Shown here piece after piece: positions 27,791 to 35,015 of a DNA stretch of 64,000 nt. The notes under the pieces were generated by a model. It did not search any database. It was not told where the DNA came from and saw only the letters and a list, made by a program, of their open reading frames with translations. Position numbers and translations under genes: made by a program. Where the stretch lies: NCBI GenBank assembly GCA_022712895.1, contig JAFLJS010000011.1:1-64000 (forward strand). Reading direction: 5' to 3'. Numbering within the stretch: the first letter of the stretch is position 1; each line of letters opens with the position of its first letter. The DNA comes from Desulfocapsa sp. (GTDB taxonomy: Bacteria; Desulfobacterota; Desulfobulbia; Desulfobulbales; Desulfocapsaceae).

Positions 27791-28237
27791 ATGAAAACAC
27801 CAAGAAATGGAATGAACATTATTGTTCTGGTAACAATGATTTTCGGACTCATTGTCTGCTTTGCCGCCACCAGTATGGCCGCAGCAAATATAAAAAAGGG
27901 AAAGAGACGATACAATGAGTTCTGTACTCCCTGCCATGGCAAAAACGGTCTAGGTGATGGAACCAGAATGAAGGTGGAAAAGTTTGACCCGGCTCCACGA
28001 AACCACACCGAAGGCAATTACATGAACAGACGGACCGATGTCCAGCTCTTTAAAGTTGTAAAAGAGGGTGGAAAATCACAGAATTTCTCCCATATTATGC
28101 CCCAGTGGAAACATATATTAAAAGATAAAGAAGTCTGGAATATAGTGGCTTATATTCGTTCGCTTGCCGTAAATCCAGAATGGACTGGCACCCCGCTGCC
28201 ACCAGATCCAAAATTTGATAAGAGCCAGAAAAAATAA
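27791..28237 (+). CDS. Exported monoheme cytochrome c
   Basis: 148 residues. A signal peptide (residues 8-32) is followed by a class I domain with YNEFCTPCHGKNGLGDG and the distal region SHIMPQWKHILKDKEVWNIVAYIRSL. It is clearly paralogous to the cytochrome at 30930: both share PRNHT, the YMN segment, DVxLFKV and IMPQWKHILKDKE. GGGAGG lies 11 bases before the ATG. It is the first gene of the second half of the cluster and likely a soluble carrier between the bc complex and an acceptor. Confidence 0.92.
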   Translation: MKTPRNGMNIIVLVTMIFGLIVCFAATSMAAANIKKGKRRYNEFCTPCHGKNGLGDGTRMKVEKFDPAPRNHTEGNYMNRRTDVQLFKVVKEGGKSQNFSHIMPQWKHILKDKEVWNIVAYIRSLAVNPEWTGTPLPPDPKFDKSQKK

Positions 28238-28290
28238 TACCGGTGAAAAACGATACGCTGGTTTCACTACCAGCAGAAAATGGAGAAGAT

Positions 28291-28875
28291 ATGAAAAAGA
28301 TTTTATTATGCAGTGCATTAGCACTCCTCGTGAGCTCACCTGCCCTGGCTCAGGAAAAGAAAGAATATGATTTTGCCGGTGTTAATAGTTGTAAAAAATG
28401 TCACCGTAAAGTGTGGAAGACTTGGAAAAAGACCCCCATGGCTGAATCCTTTACTATCCTCATGCCCGGTGAACGTGCCGAAATGAAGACAAAAGCCGGA
28501 CTTGATCCCAACAAAGATTACACCAAAGATGCCAGCTGTCTACCTTGCCACACCACAGGATACGGCAAAGCCGGTGGATTTGTAAGCGTTGAAGAGACAC
28601 CTGATTTAAAAGGTGTTGGCTGTGAGGCATGTCACGGTGCAGGAACTGCGTACAACAAGGTTATGAAAAAACGTGGTCGCGTTTACACTGAAGAAGAAAT
28701 GGTGCATACCGGCCTCAACCTTGATCCGCGTGCCACCTGTCTCACGTGTCACAATGAGAAGAGCCCCACCAGTGAGTTCCAGGAGAAAATTGATCCATCT
28801 GAACATGACTGGCCGGGACATGATGAGGTTAAGCTGAAATATCATACTCCTGAGTATCAGGCCAACAAACTGTGA
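28291..28875 (+). CDS. Tetraheme cytochrome c, c554-like family
   Basis: About 194 residues from ATG 28291 (ribosome site TGGAGAAG; an upstream GTG start at 28243 is less likely). After the signal peptide (LLCSALALLVSSPALA) come CKKCH, CLPCH, CEACH and CLTCH with the cytochrome c554-type spacing and the C-K-x-C-H-x3-W opening (NSCKKCHRKVWKTWKKTPM). Family members occur in nitrogen and iron/sulfur electron transfer, and the partner here is unknown. The gene ends within palindromic copy D. Confidence 0.88.
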   Translation: MKKILLCSALALLVSSPALAQEKKEYDFAGVNSCKKCHRKVWKTWKKTPMAESFTILMPGERAEMKTKAGLDPNKDYTKDASCLPCHTTGYGKAGGFVSVEETPDLKGVGCEACHGAGTAYNKVMKKRGRVYTEEEMVHTGLNLDPRATCLTCHNEKSPTSEFQEKIDPSEHDWPGHDEVKLKYHTPEYQANKL

Positions 28876-29013
28876 TGGTCTTCATCTTCTTCGTCACCAC
28901 AAATTTGCTGTCGTTACGACGTACTCAAGTACGTCTCACTCCAACAAATTTGCACCCCAAGGGTATTTCCTGCGGGGCAAGTTCCTCGAATATGAAGTTT
29001 TTCACTTAGCCAT
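28874..29013 (+). repeat. Interspersed palindromic element, copy D (with nested hairpin)
   Basis: GATGGTCTTCATCTTCTTCGTC begins in the cytochrome stop codon. Inner arms CAAATTTG and CAAATTTG flank GTTACGACGTACTCAAGTACGTC. Near its right side an extra hairpin, GCACCCCAAGGGTATTTCC then TGCGGGGC (28952-28979), is inserted, so this copy is asymmetric. The right arm ends TATGAAGTTTTTCAC. Confidence 0.75.
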
Positions 29014-29063
29014 TTAAAAGTTAACCTTCACCAGCTTATCAACTGCAAGAAGAGGATATATTC

Positions 29064-29462
29064 ATGAAACGAATCACCGCAATGTTCCTGCTTGGCTTCT
29101 GTGTGCTGTTCAGTTTTGCCAGCACCTCCCATGCTGAAACCATTGAAATTAAGATTAAGAACTTCAATTTCTATCCACCAGACCCAGTCATCAATGTTGG
29201 TGACACTGTGGTTTGGACCAATACAATGAATTATGGCCACTGGGTTATCTCCGGTGTTGATATGCGCCACAACAATAAATTTTTCTCCTATCTCCTGTTA
29301 CGCGGAACCAAATTCAGTTATACCTTCCGCACCCCCGGAGATTATCCATACTACTGTCCCATCCACTCCATGCAGGCTATGATCTCCGTTGTTGGCGTTG
29401 AGCCTGCTGAGGGCGAATCACCTAAAGAAGGTGAAACCAAACGTCGTCGGAGAAGACAATAG
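29064..29462 (+). CDS. Exported cupredoxin (plastocyanin/azurin-like)
   Basis: 132 residues with a signal peptide (residues 1-24). The single domain has the type I copper ligands His59 (NYGHW), Cys98, His101 and Met106 in YYCPIHSMQAM, with the C-x2-H-x4-M spacing of plastocyanins. The C-terminus is a charged tail ending KRRRRRQ, which could bind an acidic partner or membrane surface. A blue copper protein beside a bc complex and small cytochromes suggests an alternative periplasmic electron carrier. This is uncommon for a strict anaerobe and points to a fairly high potential acceptor. Neighbours include a NosL/TRASH-like protein, consistent with copper delivery. Confidence 0.88.
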   Translation: MKRITAMFLLGFCVLFSFASTSHAETIEIKIKNFNFYPPDPVINVGDTVVWTNTMNYGHWVISGVDMRHNNKFFSYLLLRGTKFSYTFRTPGDYPYYCPIHSMQAMISVVGVEPAEGESPKEGETKRRRRRQ

Positions 29463-29464
29463 TA

Positions 29465-29758
29465 ATGCCAAAAAGTGTTCCTCGGTTTCTTGTTTGCATT
29501 GTCTCACTTGTTGCAATTGTGGTAATTGTTCTCTTCCTGGAGACTAGCAAGGTCGAAACAAAACAGCAGGAAACTCAGGAAACATTTCAATCAGGCCTGG
29601 GTGGAATAGGCACCGGGGCAACCACTGTTCCTGCATGGAACTTTGGCGATTATGACAGCCGACTGCAACCGGGTGGTTATGACCGGAGCTATCCCATCCC
29701 CGGTGGATATTCCTATTCGCCAGACCGTTTGACCATGATCTCCGGATTTCAGGACTAG
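29465..29758 (+). CDS. Small membrane-anchored protein of unknown function
   Basis: 97 residues. One N-terminal membrane helix (about residues 8-25) is followed by a Gln/Glu-rich linker (ETKQQETQETFQ) and a Gly/Tyr/Pro-rich tail (GGYDRSYPIPGGYSYSP) predicted to lie outside the cytoplasm. It starts two bases after the cupredoxin stop and is followed 11 bases later by the permease. No family recognised. It may anchor or dock the cupredoxin or permease; that is speculation from position. Confidence 0.7.
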   Translation: MPKSVPRFLVCIVSLVAIVVIVLFLETSKVETKQQETQETFQSGLGGIGTGATTVPAWNFGDYDSRLQPGGYDRSYPIPGGYSYSPDRLTMISGFQD

Positions 29759-29769
29759 CAAAACCCCTT

Positions 29770-30915
29770 ATGCAGCTCCATATCAATCTCTTTATTCAGG
29801 CCGTTCTTTCCATCCTGCGCAATCGTGCCAGGAGTCTTGTCGTGAGTGCGTGTCTGATAGCTGTACTGTTACCGTTTATCACCGCAATGGCGGTTTCTGA
29901 AGGTATACGGGCGCAGTCTGCAATTTCTGTCCATAAGGGAGCTGATCTCTATATCAGTCGTGCACAATACGGACGAAATGGTGCTATTGACCTTGCAGAG
30001 ATTAAAAATTTTGCTAAAATCCCTGGTGTTACCTCGGTTGTTCCACGAATCAGCGGACGTACTTATATGGGAGAAGAACTGGCTATGGTTGTGGGAATTG
30101 ATAATCCGCAGTTAATCAACAGTAAAAGCCAGAAGTTGCAAAGCGGTGAACTGCTCATGGGCCGCCTACTGGCAGGACGGCTTGATCTGCAAAAGGGAGA
30201 TGAAGTCCGATTCTTCCTCTTCCCCGCATTATCTTTTACCATTGTTGATCTTATTGACGGTGATCTCGCCATCTGGGCCTCATCTCTTGTTATTCTTTCT
30301 TTTAATGATGCCGCAACGATCTTTAAACTACCCGGGTATGCCTCTGAAATTTTACTATATACTCGTCCCGGAACGGCAGACGCTATCGCTGAACAGCTAA
30401 ATGGCCTGGGTAAACCATGGGATATGACCCCACCCCTACGCATTCAGACGAAATCTATTGTAGAACAGTACATCAATCGTGGTTTTGATTTACAATCAGG
30501 TGTCTTTTTCCTTTTTTATCTAACAGCTTTTGCCCTCTCAATTCCAGCACTCCTTATCCTTTCCGGATTCGGCAGGGGTGCCAGAAAAAAAGAAATCGGC
30601 ATACTCAAAGCCACCGGCTGGCAAACCCTTGAAGTGATGGAAATGACCTGTATGGAAAACCTACTTCTTGCCTTGTCCAGCAGTATGCTTGCAGTTGTAC
30701 TGGCAATGGTCTGGTTGAAGTTTGGAAATGGAATAGGCGTTGCTCCTCTTTTTATCAGTGGCATTGCCTGGGTTCCTGAGTTTCAGGTACCATCTCTTTT
30801 CACACCCATGCCCGTACTTTTTGCCTTTCTCTTTGGTCTGGTGCTCACCATGCTCGGTACCATTTTCAGTACCTGGAAGACCGCGATTACTCCACCGCTA
30901 ACCACAATGAATTAA
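29770..30915 (+). CDS. ABC transporter permease, FtsX/MacB/LolC-like
   Basis: 381 residues. There is an N-terminal helix (about 18-42), a periplasmic domain of roughly 200 residues (MacB_PCD-like), then three C-terminal helices in the FtsX arrangement, including GFGRGARKKEIGILKATGWQ near residue 270, the usual coupling-helix segment. Such permeases do not move substrate through the membrane but transmit ATP hydrolysis to a periplasmic partner or extract lipoproteins. The matching ATPase is at 31391, separated by a cytochrome gene. A role in assembling the exported heme/copper proteins is a reasonable but untested guess. Confidence 0.88.
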   Translation: MQLHINLFIQAVLSILRNRARSLVVSACLIAVLLPFITAMAVSEGIRAQSAISVHKGADLYISRAQYGRNGAIDLAEIKNFAKIPGVTSVVPRISGRTYMGEELAMVVGIDNPQLINSKSQKLQSGELLMGRLLAGRLDLQKGDEVRFFLFPALSFTIVDLIDGDLAIWASSLVILSFNDAATIFKLPGYASEILLYTRPGTADAIAEQLNGLGKPWDMTPPLRIQTKSIVEQYINRGFDLQSGVFFLFYLTAFALSIPALLILSGFGRGARKKEIGILKATGWQTLEVMEMTCMENLLLALSSSMLAVVLAMVWLKFGNGIGVAPLFISGIAWVPEFQVPSLFTPMPVLFAFLFGLVLTMLGTIFSTWKTAITPPLTTMN

Positions 30916-30929
30916 CCCTGGGAGAACTT

Positions 30930-31394
30930 ATGAAAAACACGAGACAGACAGCTTTAACATTTCTTTGTATGACATTTCTTCTCCTCTTGGCCAATACAAG
31001 CACAGCCAGTGATGTAAAGCGAGGTGCCAGAATTTACCAGCAATATTGTACCCCCTGTCATGGTCAGGAGGGTAACGGCCGCGGCCCGCGAGCCAAAAAT
31101 GAGGCCCTGCAACCACCACCACGGAACCATACCAATGGTTTCTATATGAATATGCAAAGCGATGTGCGTTTATTTAAAGTAATTAAATTCGGCGGGAAGA
31201 AAAACAACCTCGCCCACATCATGCCGCAGTGGAAACACATCCTGAAAGATAAAGAGATATTCACCATTATTGCCTATATCAGAACCCTGGCCCAAGACCC
31301 GGAATATGTTGCTCCTACCACACAAGGGTGGAGAAAAAATCCCTACGCTGGGGATGAAAGGGAACAGTTAAAAGACCATATTAAAAAGCAATGA
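30930..31394 (+). CDS. Exported monoheme cytochrome c
   Basis: 154 residues with signal peptide (FLCMTFLLLLANTSTAS) and one heme site, YQQYCTPCHGQEGNGRG, with distal IMPQWKHILKDKEIFTIIAYIRTL. Sister of the cytochrome at 27791. It lies between the ABC permease and the ABC ATPase genes and overlaps the ATPase start by four bases, so it is made together with the transporter. It could be the protein whose maturation or docking the transporter serves, or an electron donor to the complex. Confidence 0.92.
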   Translation: MKNTRQTALTFLCMTFLLLLANTSTASDVKRGARIYQQYCTPCHGQEGNGRGPRAKNEALQPPPRNHTNGFYMNMQSDVRLFKVIKFGGKKNNLAHIMPQWKHILKDKEIFTIIAYIRTLAQDPEYVAPTTQGWRKNPYAGDEREQLKDHIKKQ

Positions 31395-32068
31395 CAGCCC
31401 CTCTTCTACAAGCCATAAATCTCTCCAAAAGGTATGTACTGAGCGGGAACCATACTGTCCATGCCTTGCAGGATGCCAGTATGGAACTCACGCAAGGGAG
31501 CTGGCTGACCATTACTGGGCCATCGGGCTCCGGGAAATCTACTCTGCTCGCCTTGCTGGCTGGTCTTGATCGGCCAACTACCGGTGAGGTGTTACTTGAT
31601 GGAACAAATATCAGCCAGGCCAATGATGTTCGCCTGGCACGTTACAGGAAAAAAAAGATTGGAATTATTTTTCAGGAATATCATCTCTTTGAAGAACTAA
31701 ATAGTCTTGAGAATGTCGCTATGCCTTTGGTTGTGAGTAATATGACAATAAAACAGCGCCATGCACAAGCAATGTCACTTCTTGAGACCGTTGGGCTGGC
31801 TGATCGGGCGACACATCTCCCCCGCCAGCTTTCCGGTGGGGAGAGGCAACGTGTGGCTGTGGCTCGTGCTTTGGTGCATGATCCGGAAATTATTTTTGCA
31901 GATGAGCCAACCTCCAATATTGACCAGAAAGCAGCAGATAAAGTGCTACACCTTTTTCACTCCTTCAAGAACGCAGGAAAAAGCCTGATTGTAGTAAGCC
32001 ATAGTAAGCAACTTTCTGCGGCAGCTGACACACTGATTCAAATGGAATCCGGGAGAATTGTACTATGA
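31391..32068 (+). CDS. ABC transporter ATPase, LolD/MacB-like
   Basis: 225 residues, a single nucleotide-binding domain. Walker A is GPSGSGKST (residues 43-51), the Q-loop is [10 protein letters not shown], the signature is LSGGERQR and Walker B is IIFADEPTS with the catalytic Glu. The sequence is of the LolD/FtsE/MacB class that pairs with FtsX-type permeases, here the one at 29770. It overlaps the preceding cytochrome gene and the following membrane protein gene by four bases each. Confidence 0.93.
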   Translation: MTAPLLQAINLSKRYVLSGNHTVHALQDASMELTQGSWLTITGPSGSGKSTLLALLAGLDRPTTGEVLLDGTNISQANDVRLARYRKKKIGIIFQEYHLFEELNSLENVAMPLVVSNMTIKQRHAQAMSLLETVGLADRATHLPRQLSGGERQRVAVARALVHDPEIIFADEPTSNIDQKAADKVLHLFHSFKNAGKSLIVVSHSKQLSAAADTLIQMESGRIVL

Positions 32069-33090
32069 TAGTCAACCCATGGACAGTCTCATCACTCAGC
32101 CTCGACATTGCTTCCGCTAGTCTTGGTATCATTGCAGCCGTTGGAGCCATAAAACAATTTCGCACGACAACAAAACGTTTACCTGAAACAGGCGAACGAC
32201 TGGCTGAAAGTGAGGATCGGCTCTATCTGCTCTTCTGGATTGGTGCAGTATTTCTTTTTTTGCGTTTTCTTGCCTGGCCACTTTTTTATTTCAGCTTACA
32301 CTCCATCATCCCAGAAGTACCTGGAGCCATGTGTATTTTCGGCACACGAAATCTTCAACCTGTTCTGACAAAAGTCCTGGAACTGACCAAACCATTGCTG
32401 TTTTTTGCAGGACTGGTTTGGCTTCTTGTCTTCAGGCTCGAACGCTTTTTCTATCAATCGGGAAGCGGCTCTAAAGCACGCAGGTCCAGTCTCGTCCTTC
32501 TCTCGTTTTGTCTAATTGCAGGACTTGTTGACAGTATAGGATCGGCAGCCCTGTGGATTCAGAGTAATGCAGAGCTAGCAGTTTCCTGTTGCACAACCAT
32601 AACTGATATCCCCTCACGCTTTACCGTCTGGCTTCCCACTTCACTCTTTGGCCATGAGTATCATCCACTGCTATGGAACCTCTTTTACGGATCAAACATC
32701 CTGTTGATCTGTGTGGCTCTCTTCTTTTCAAGGCAAATCGCAAAGGGGGGGGTAAGGCAACGTTCCTTTTTCTTTCTGTTGTTGCTCGCTCTTCTCAATA
32801 TAGCTATCGGACTATTTGCCTATATCGAAGTTATTGCTCCAAAGCTTATGAACCTGCCTTTTCACCACTGTCTGTACTGCATGGTACAGAACGTTATGGA
32901 TGCGCCTGTTTTTGTGGCACTCTTTATTGGCGGCAACGCACTTTTAGGTGCAATTTTTCCAGTTCATTTACTTGCTGCCAGTTGGGCAGAATCATCACAT
33001 CTCAACTCACTCACAAAAAAACTTCTCTTTTTTGGAGTACTCTTTCTAATTGGAAATATGCTGATGATTACAACCCATATTTTTCTCTAA
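32065..33090 (+). CDS. Polytopic membrane protein of unknown function
   Basis: 341 residues with about eight predicted membrane helices and no domain that I recognise. Potentially functional residues lie near the C-terminal third in PFHHCLYCMVQN (two His, two Cys, CLYC spacing), as well as a CC pair in LAVSCCTTITD and an isolated Cys in GAMCIFGTRN. These could bind copper or heme, or form disulfides. It is translationally coupled to the ABC ATPase and followed by the NosL/thioredoxin-like protein, so it probably belongs to the same assembly function. It might be a heme or copper handling membrane protein; this is inference. Confidence 0.75.
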   Translation: MIVNPWTVSSLSLDIASASLGIIAAVGAIKQFRTTTKRLPETGERLAESEDRLYLLFWIGAVFLFLRFLAWPLFYFSLHSIIPEVPGAMCIFGTRNLQPVLTKVLELTKPLLFFAGLVWLLVFRLERFFYQSGSGSKARRSSLVLLSFCLIAGLVDSIGSAALWIQSNAELAVSCCTTITDIPSRFTVWLPTSLFGHEYHPLLWNLFYGSNILLICVALFFSRQIAKGGVRQRSFFFLLLLALLNIAIGLFAYIEVIAPKLMNLPFHHCLYCMVQNVMDAPVFVALFIGGNALLGAIFPVHLLAASWAESSHLNSLTKKLLFFGVLFLIGNMLMITTHIFL

Positions 33091-33094
33091 TCCG

Positions 33095-33955
33095 ATGATG
33101 AAATCATCTAAAACAGCACTGTTTTGCGGCCTCTTCTTCCTTCTTCTTGCATCCCTTGCCTGGGTGTCAGGACAGAGTGACAAGGGAAATGAGAGCTGCC
33201 TGGTGGATGGAACCTCTCTTCTCCCCATCAGTCGCGTCTCCATTCAATCTACGGATGGAAACATATCACTTTTCTGCTCCCTCTGCTGTGCACGTACCTG
33301 GCTCGATGCACACCAAGAAGTGGCAGCAGATTTGAAGATAGGGAAAGGCAGCATCACTGTGGTTGATGAAATATCCGGATTGGAAATCGATGCCACACTG
33401 GCCTACTATGTGGAAAGTAACGACTACAGTCGCAAAGAAAACAGATGTCGTAGCCATGTATTTTCCGACAAACAGACTGCCTCCAAATATCTGCGTAAAA
33501 GTGGAGGCCGCGAACTACAGGGTTATCTGGCAGGGCTTGGACCAAAACTTTCCTGGGCCGCTGATTTCACACTTCCAGATATGGAGGGAAGACAAATCAG
33601 GCTTTCGGATTTTCGGGGAAAAATTGTCTTTCTTCGCTTTTTCAGCATGAAGAATCCCTTTGTAAAGCAGGATTTCACCGACCTGCAAATAGCTCAGGAA
33701 CGATTCCAAGATAAGGGCTTTACGGTACTGGCAGTAAGTGTTGAAGACACAAAGAAAGATGTGGAAAGACTTCTGAAAAAACTCAGAATTACCTTTCCCG
33801 TTCTCGTAGACTTTGATGGGAAGATTGCAGACAGCTATCAGATAACCGGATTTCCCACAGGATTCTTACTGGACCCTTCAGGAATTGTTGATTCCAGCAC
33901 TATTGGTGAAGTAACAGCCGACGTACTTGCACCTTTTTTACATTCACTACGATAA
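33095..33955 (+). CDS. NosL/TRASH-like domain fused to a cysteine-less thioredoxin-fold domain
   Basis: 286 residues. After the signal/anchor (residues 8-24) a Cys-containing domain carries SCLVDGTSLLPI and LFCSLCCARTWL, resembling NosL or TRASH metal-binding modules. A C-terminal AhpC/TSA-TlpA-like fold (from WAADFTLPDMEGRQ near residue 152) follows. In the latter the active-site CXXC of TlpA proteins is replaced: FFSMKNPFVKQ stands where FWATWCPPCRAE is expected, with Asn and Val at the cysteine positions, while the cis-Pro loop GFPTGF is kept. It therefore cannot do thiol exchange in the usual way and may be a binding or chaperone domain. Last gene of the cluster. Confidence 0.8.
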   Translation: MMKSSKTALFCGLFFLLLASLAWVSGQSDKGNESCLVDGTSLLPISRVSIQSTDGNISLFCSLCCARTWLDAHQEVAADLKIGKGSITVVDEISGLEIDATLAYYVESNDYSRKENRCRSHVFSDKQTASKYLRKSGGRELQGYLAGLGPKLSWAADFTLPDMEGRQIRLSDFRGKIVFLRFFSMKNPFVKQDFTDLQIAQERFQDKGFTVLAVSVEDTKKDVERLLKKLRITFPVLVDFDGKIADSYQITGFPTGFLLDPSGIVDSSTIGEVTADVLAPFLHSLR

Positions 33956-33964
33956 CATTAGCAA

Positions 33965-34010
33965 CAGTAAGCCGGCATAAGTGCCTTCACCAAATTCTTT
34001 TCAGAAAAGC
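33965..34010. repeat. Short intergenic repeat related to 60198-60305
   Basis: CAGTAAGCCGGCATAAGTGCCTTCACCAAATTCTTTTCA recurs in pieces at 60197-60290 (CAGTAAACCGGCA, then TAAGTGGCTTCACCAAAATCTTTTCA after an extra hairpin block). TTCTTTTCAGAAAAG can fold. It may serve as a weak terminator of the preceding gene. Confidence 0.55.
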
Positions 34011-34099
34011 ACAAAATACGACGTAGTAGTATTGTTTCCGAAGCTCAGGTATGGTAGCTTGGGACTTTAATGATAATCAATCTCACACAAGGAGAAAAT

Positions 34100-34432
34100 A
34101 TGAAAACCACACTTCAAACAGTTGCATTCCTTCTCACATTTGCATTTATCTGCATGGGAGCCTCATCAGCACTGGCCTTCGATGCTAAATACAAATACAC
34201 AATCCCCAGCATGGAAACACAAGAAGATATTGATAAAGTAACAGCCTTTATCAAGGCCCTACCAGGGATTATGGAGATCACAGTTATGAAAGACAATCAG
34301 GAAGTAATCGTCTTTTTTGATGACGAGGAACTGGATGATGAGAAATTCCAGCTGCGTATTCCTCTTTATAAGGAAGGATACCAAGTTACTGAATATGATA
34401 TTCTCTATGAAGATCCAAACAAGAGAAACTAA
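34100..34432 (+). CDS. Small exported HMA-like protein 1 (no CXXC)
   Basis: About 110 residues from ATG 34100 (ribosome site AAGGAG). A signal peptide (LLTFAFICMGASSALA) is followed by a single domain of about 80 residues with the beta-alpha-beta-beta-alpha-beta pattern of heavy-metal-associated domains: YKYTIPSMETQEDIDKV, PGIMEITVMKDNQEVIVFFD. The metal loop CXXC is absent; the sequence there is IPSMET. Two paralogues are encoded on the opposite strand at 34534 and 35014. Role unknown; it stands next to the copper/heme cluster. Confidence 0.75.
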   Translation: MKTTLQTVAFLLTFAFICMGASSALAFDAKYKYTIPSMETQEDIDKVTAFIKALPGIMEITVMKDNQEVIVFFDDEELDDEKFQLRIPLYKEGYQVTEYDILYEDPNKRN

Positions 34433-34451
34433 AAAAGAATAGCTGACATAC

Positions 34452-34510
34452 GAACAAGAAATATCGAATTACTACAATAGAGAAACTTCGTTATTCAATA
34501 TTTCTTGTTC
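34452..34510. terminator. Bidirectional terminator-like hairpin between convergent genes
   Basis: GAACAAGAAATAT (34452-34464) pairs with ATATTTCTTGTTC (34498-34510), perfect over 13 pairs, with a loop that can fold further. It sits between the converging genes ending at 34432 and 34534 and could stop transcripts from both sides, although U runs are short. Confidence 0.6.
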
Positions 34511-34533
34511 ACAACTTACAAGCCACTTCAGAC

Positions 34534-34842
34534 CTAATTCATCAAGCCGCCTTTAGGTTCTTCAAGCAGCATTTTTTTCTCAATTACAAAACCTGCATCA
34601 ATCAGTGCCTTCTCAGCAACTTCCTCATTGCTTTTATCATCATCGAAAAAAAACATAACTGAATTAAAAACAACATCAGGCACGATGTCATACACTCCTG
34701 GTACGGTATCAAGCACCTCATAGACAGCAACTGCTGTTTCACGATTATCAATGGCTGGCATAAAAAATTTCCACTGGTATTCTTTTGCTTGAACAGTGCT
34801 TGCAAGGAGGAGGAGAGTGAGGGCTATCAGTATTTGTTTCAT
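34534..34842 (-). CDS. Small exported HMA-like protein 2 (no CXXC)
   Basis: About 102 residues from the ATG at 34842 (an upstream ATG at 34857 is possible). Signal peptide IALTLLLLASTVQA, then one domain with the same fold pattern as its neighbours: YQWKFFMPAIDNRETAVAV, VPGVYDIVPDVVFNSVMFFFDD. The metal loop CXXC is replaced by MPAID. The second half is the most diverged of the three. It is transcribed on the minus strand after the paralogue at 35014, with palindromic copy H between them. Confidence 0.72.
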   Translation of the reverse strand: MKQILIALTLLLLASTVQAKEYQWKFFMPAIDNRETAVAVYEVLDTVPGVYDIVPDVVFNSVMFFFDDDKSNEEVAEKALIDAGFVIEKKMLLEEPKGGLMN

Positions 34843-34889
34843 AGTTATATTTTCCATTTCAATTCAGTTCAGTTCGATTTGCGACTAAT

Positions 34890-35015
34890 GATGGATCTGT
34901 AAAGACCTCCTATTCGAAACACGCCAACTTCAAATCATTGCGGCGAACACAAGGTGTGTCGAAATGATTTAAAGTTGGCAGCAACGAGGACGCGGAGGAG
35001 TTTTACAGATACATC
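34890..35015 (-). repeat. Interspersed palindromic element, copy H (diverged)
   Basis: GATGGATCTGTAAAGACCTCC and GGAGGAGTTTTACAGATACATC form the outer arms. CCAACTTCAAATCATT and AATGATTTAAAGTTGG are the inner arms, around GCGGCGAACACAAGGTGTGTCG. GCAGCAACGAGGACGCGG on the right marks the reverse orientation. The primary sequence has drifted from the other copies while pairing is kept. It overlaps the stop codon of the gene at 35014. Confidence 0.7.

Noticed and set aside
17372-33955. A nitrous oxide reductase (nos) operon
   Set aside because: The Rieske/cytochrome b, small cytochromes, ABC genes and NosL-like domain recall one, but there is no NosZ or NosD sequence and the permease is FtsX-type, not NosY.
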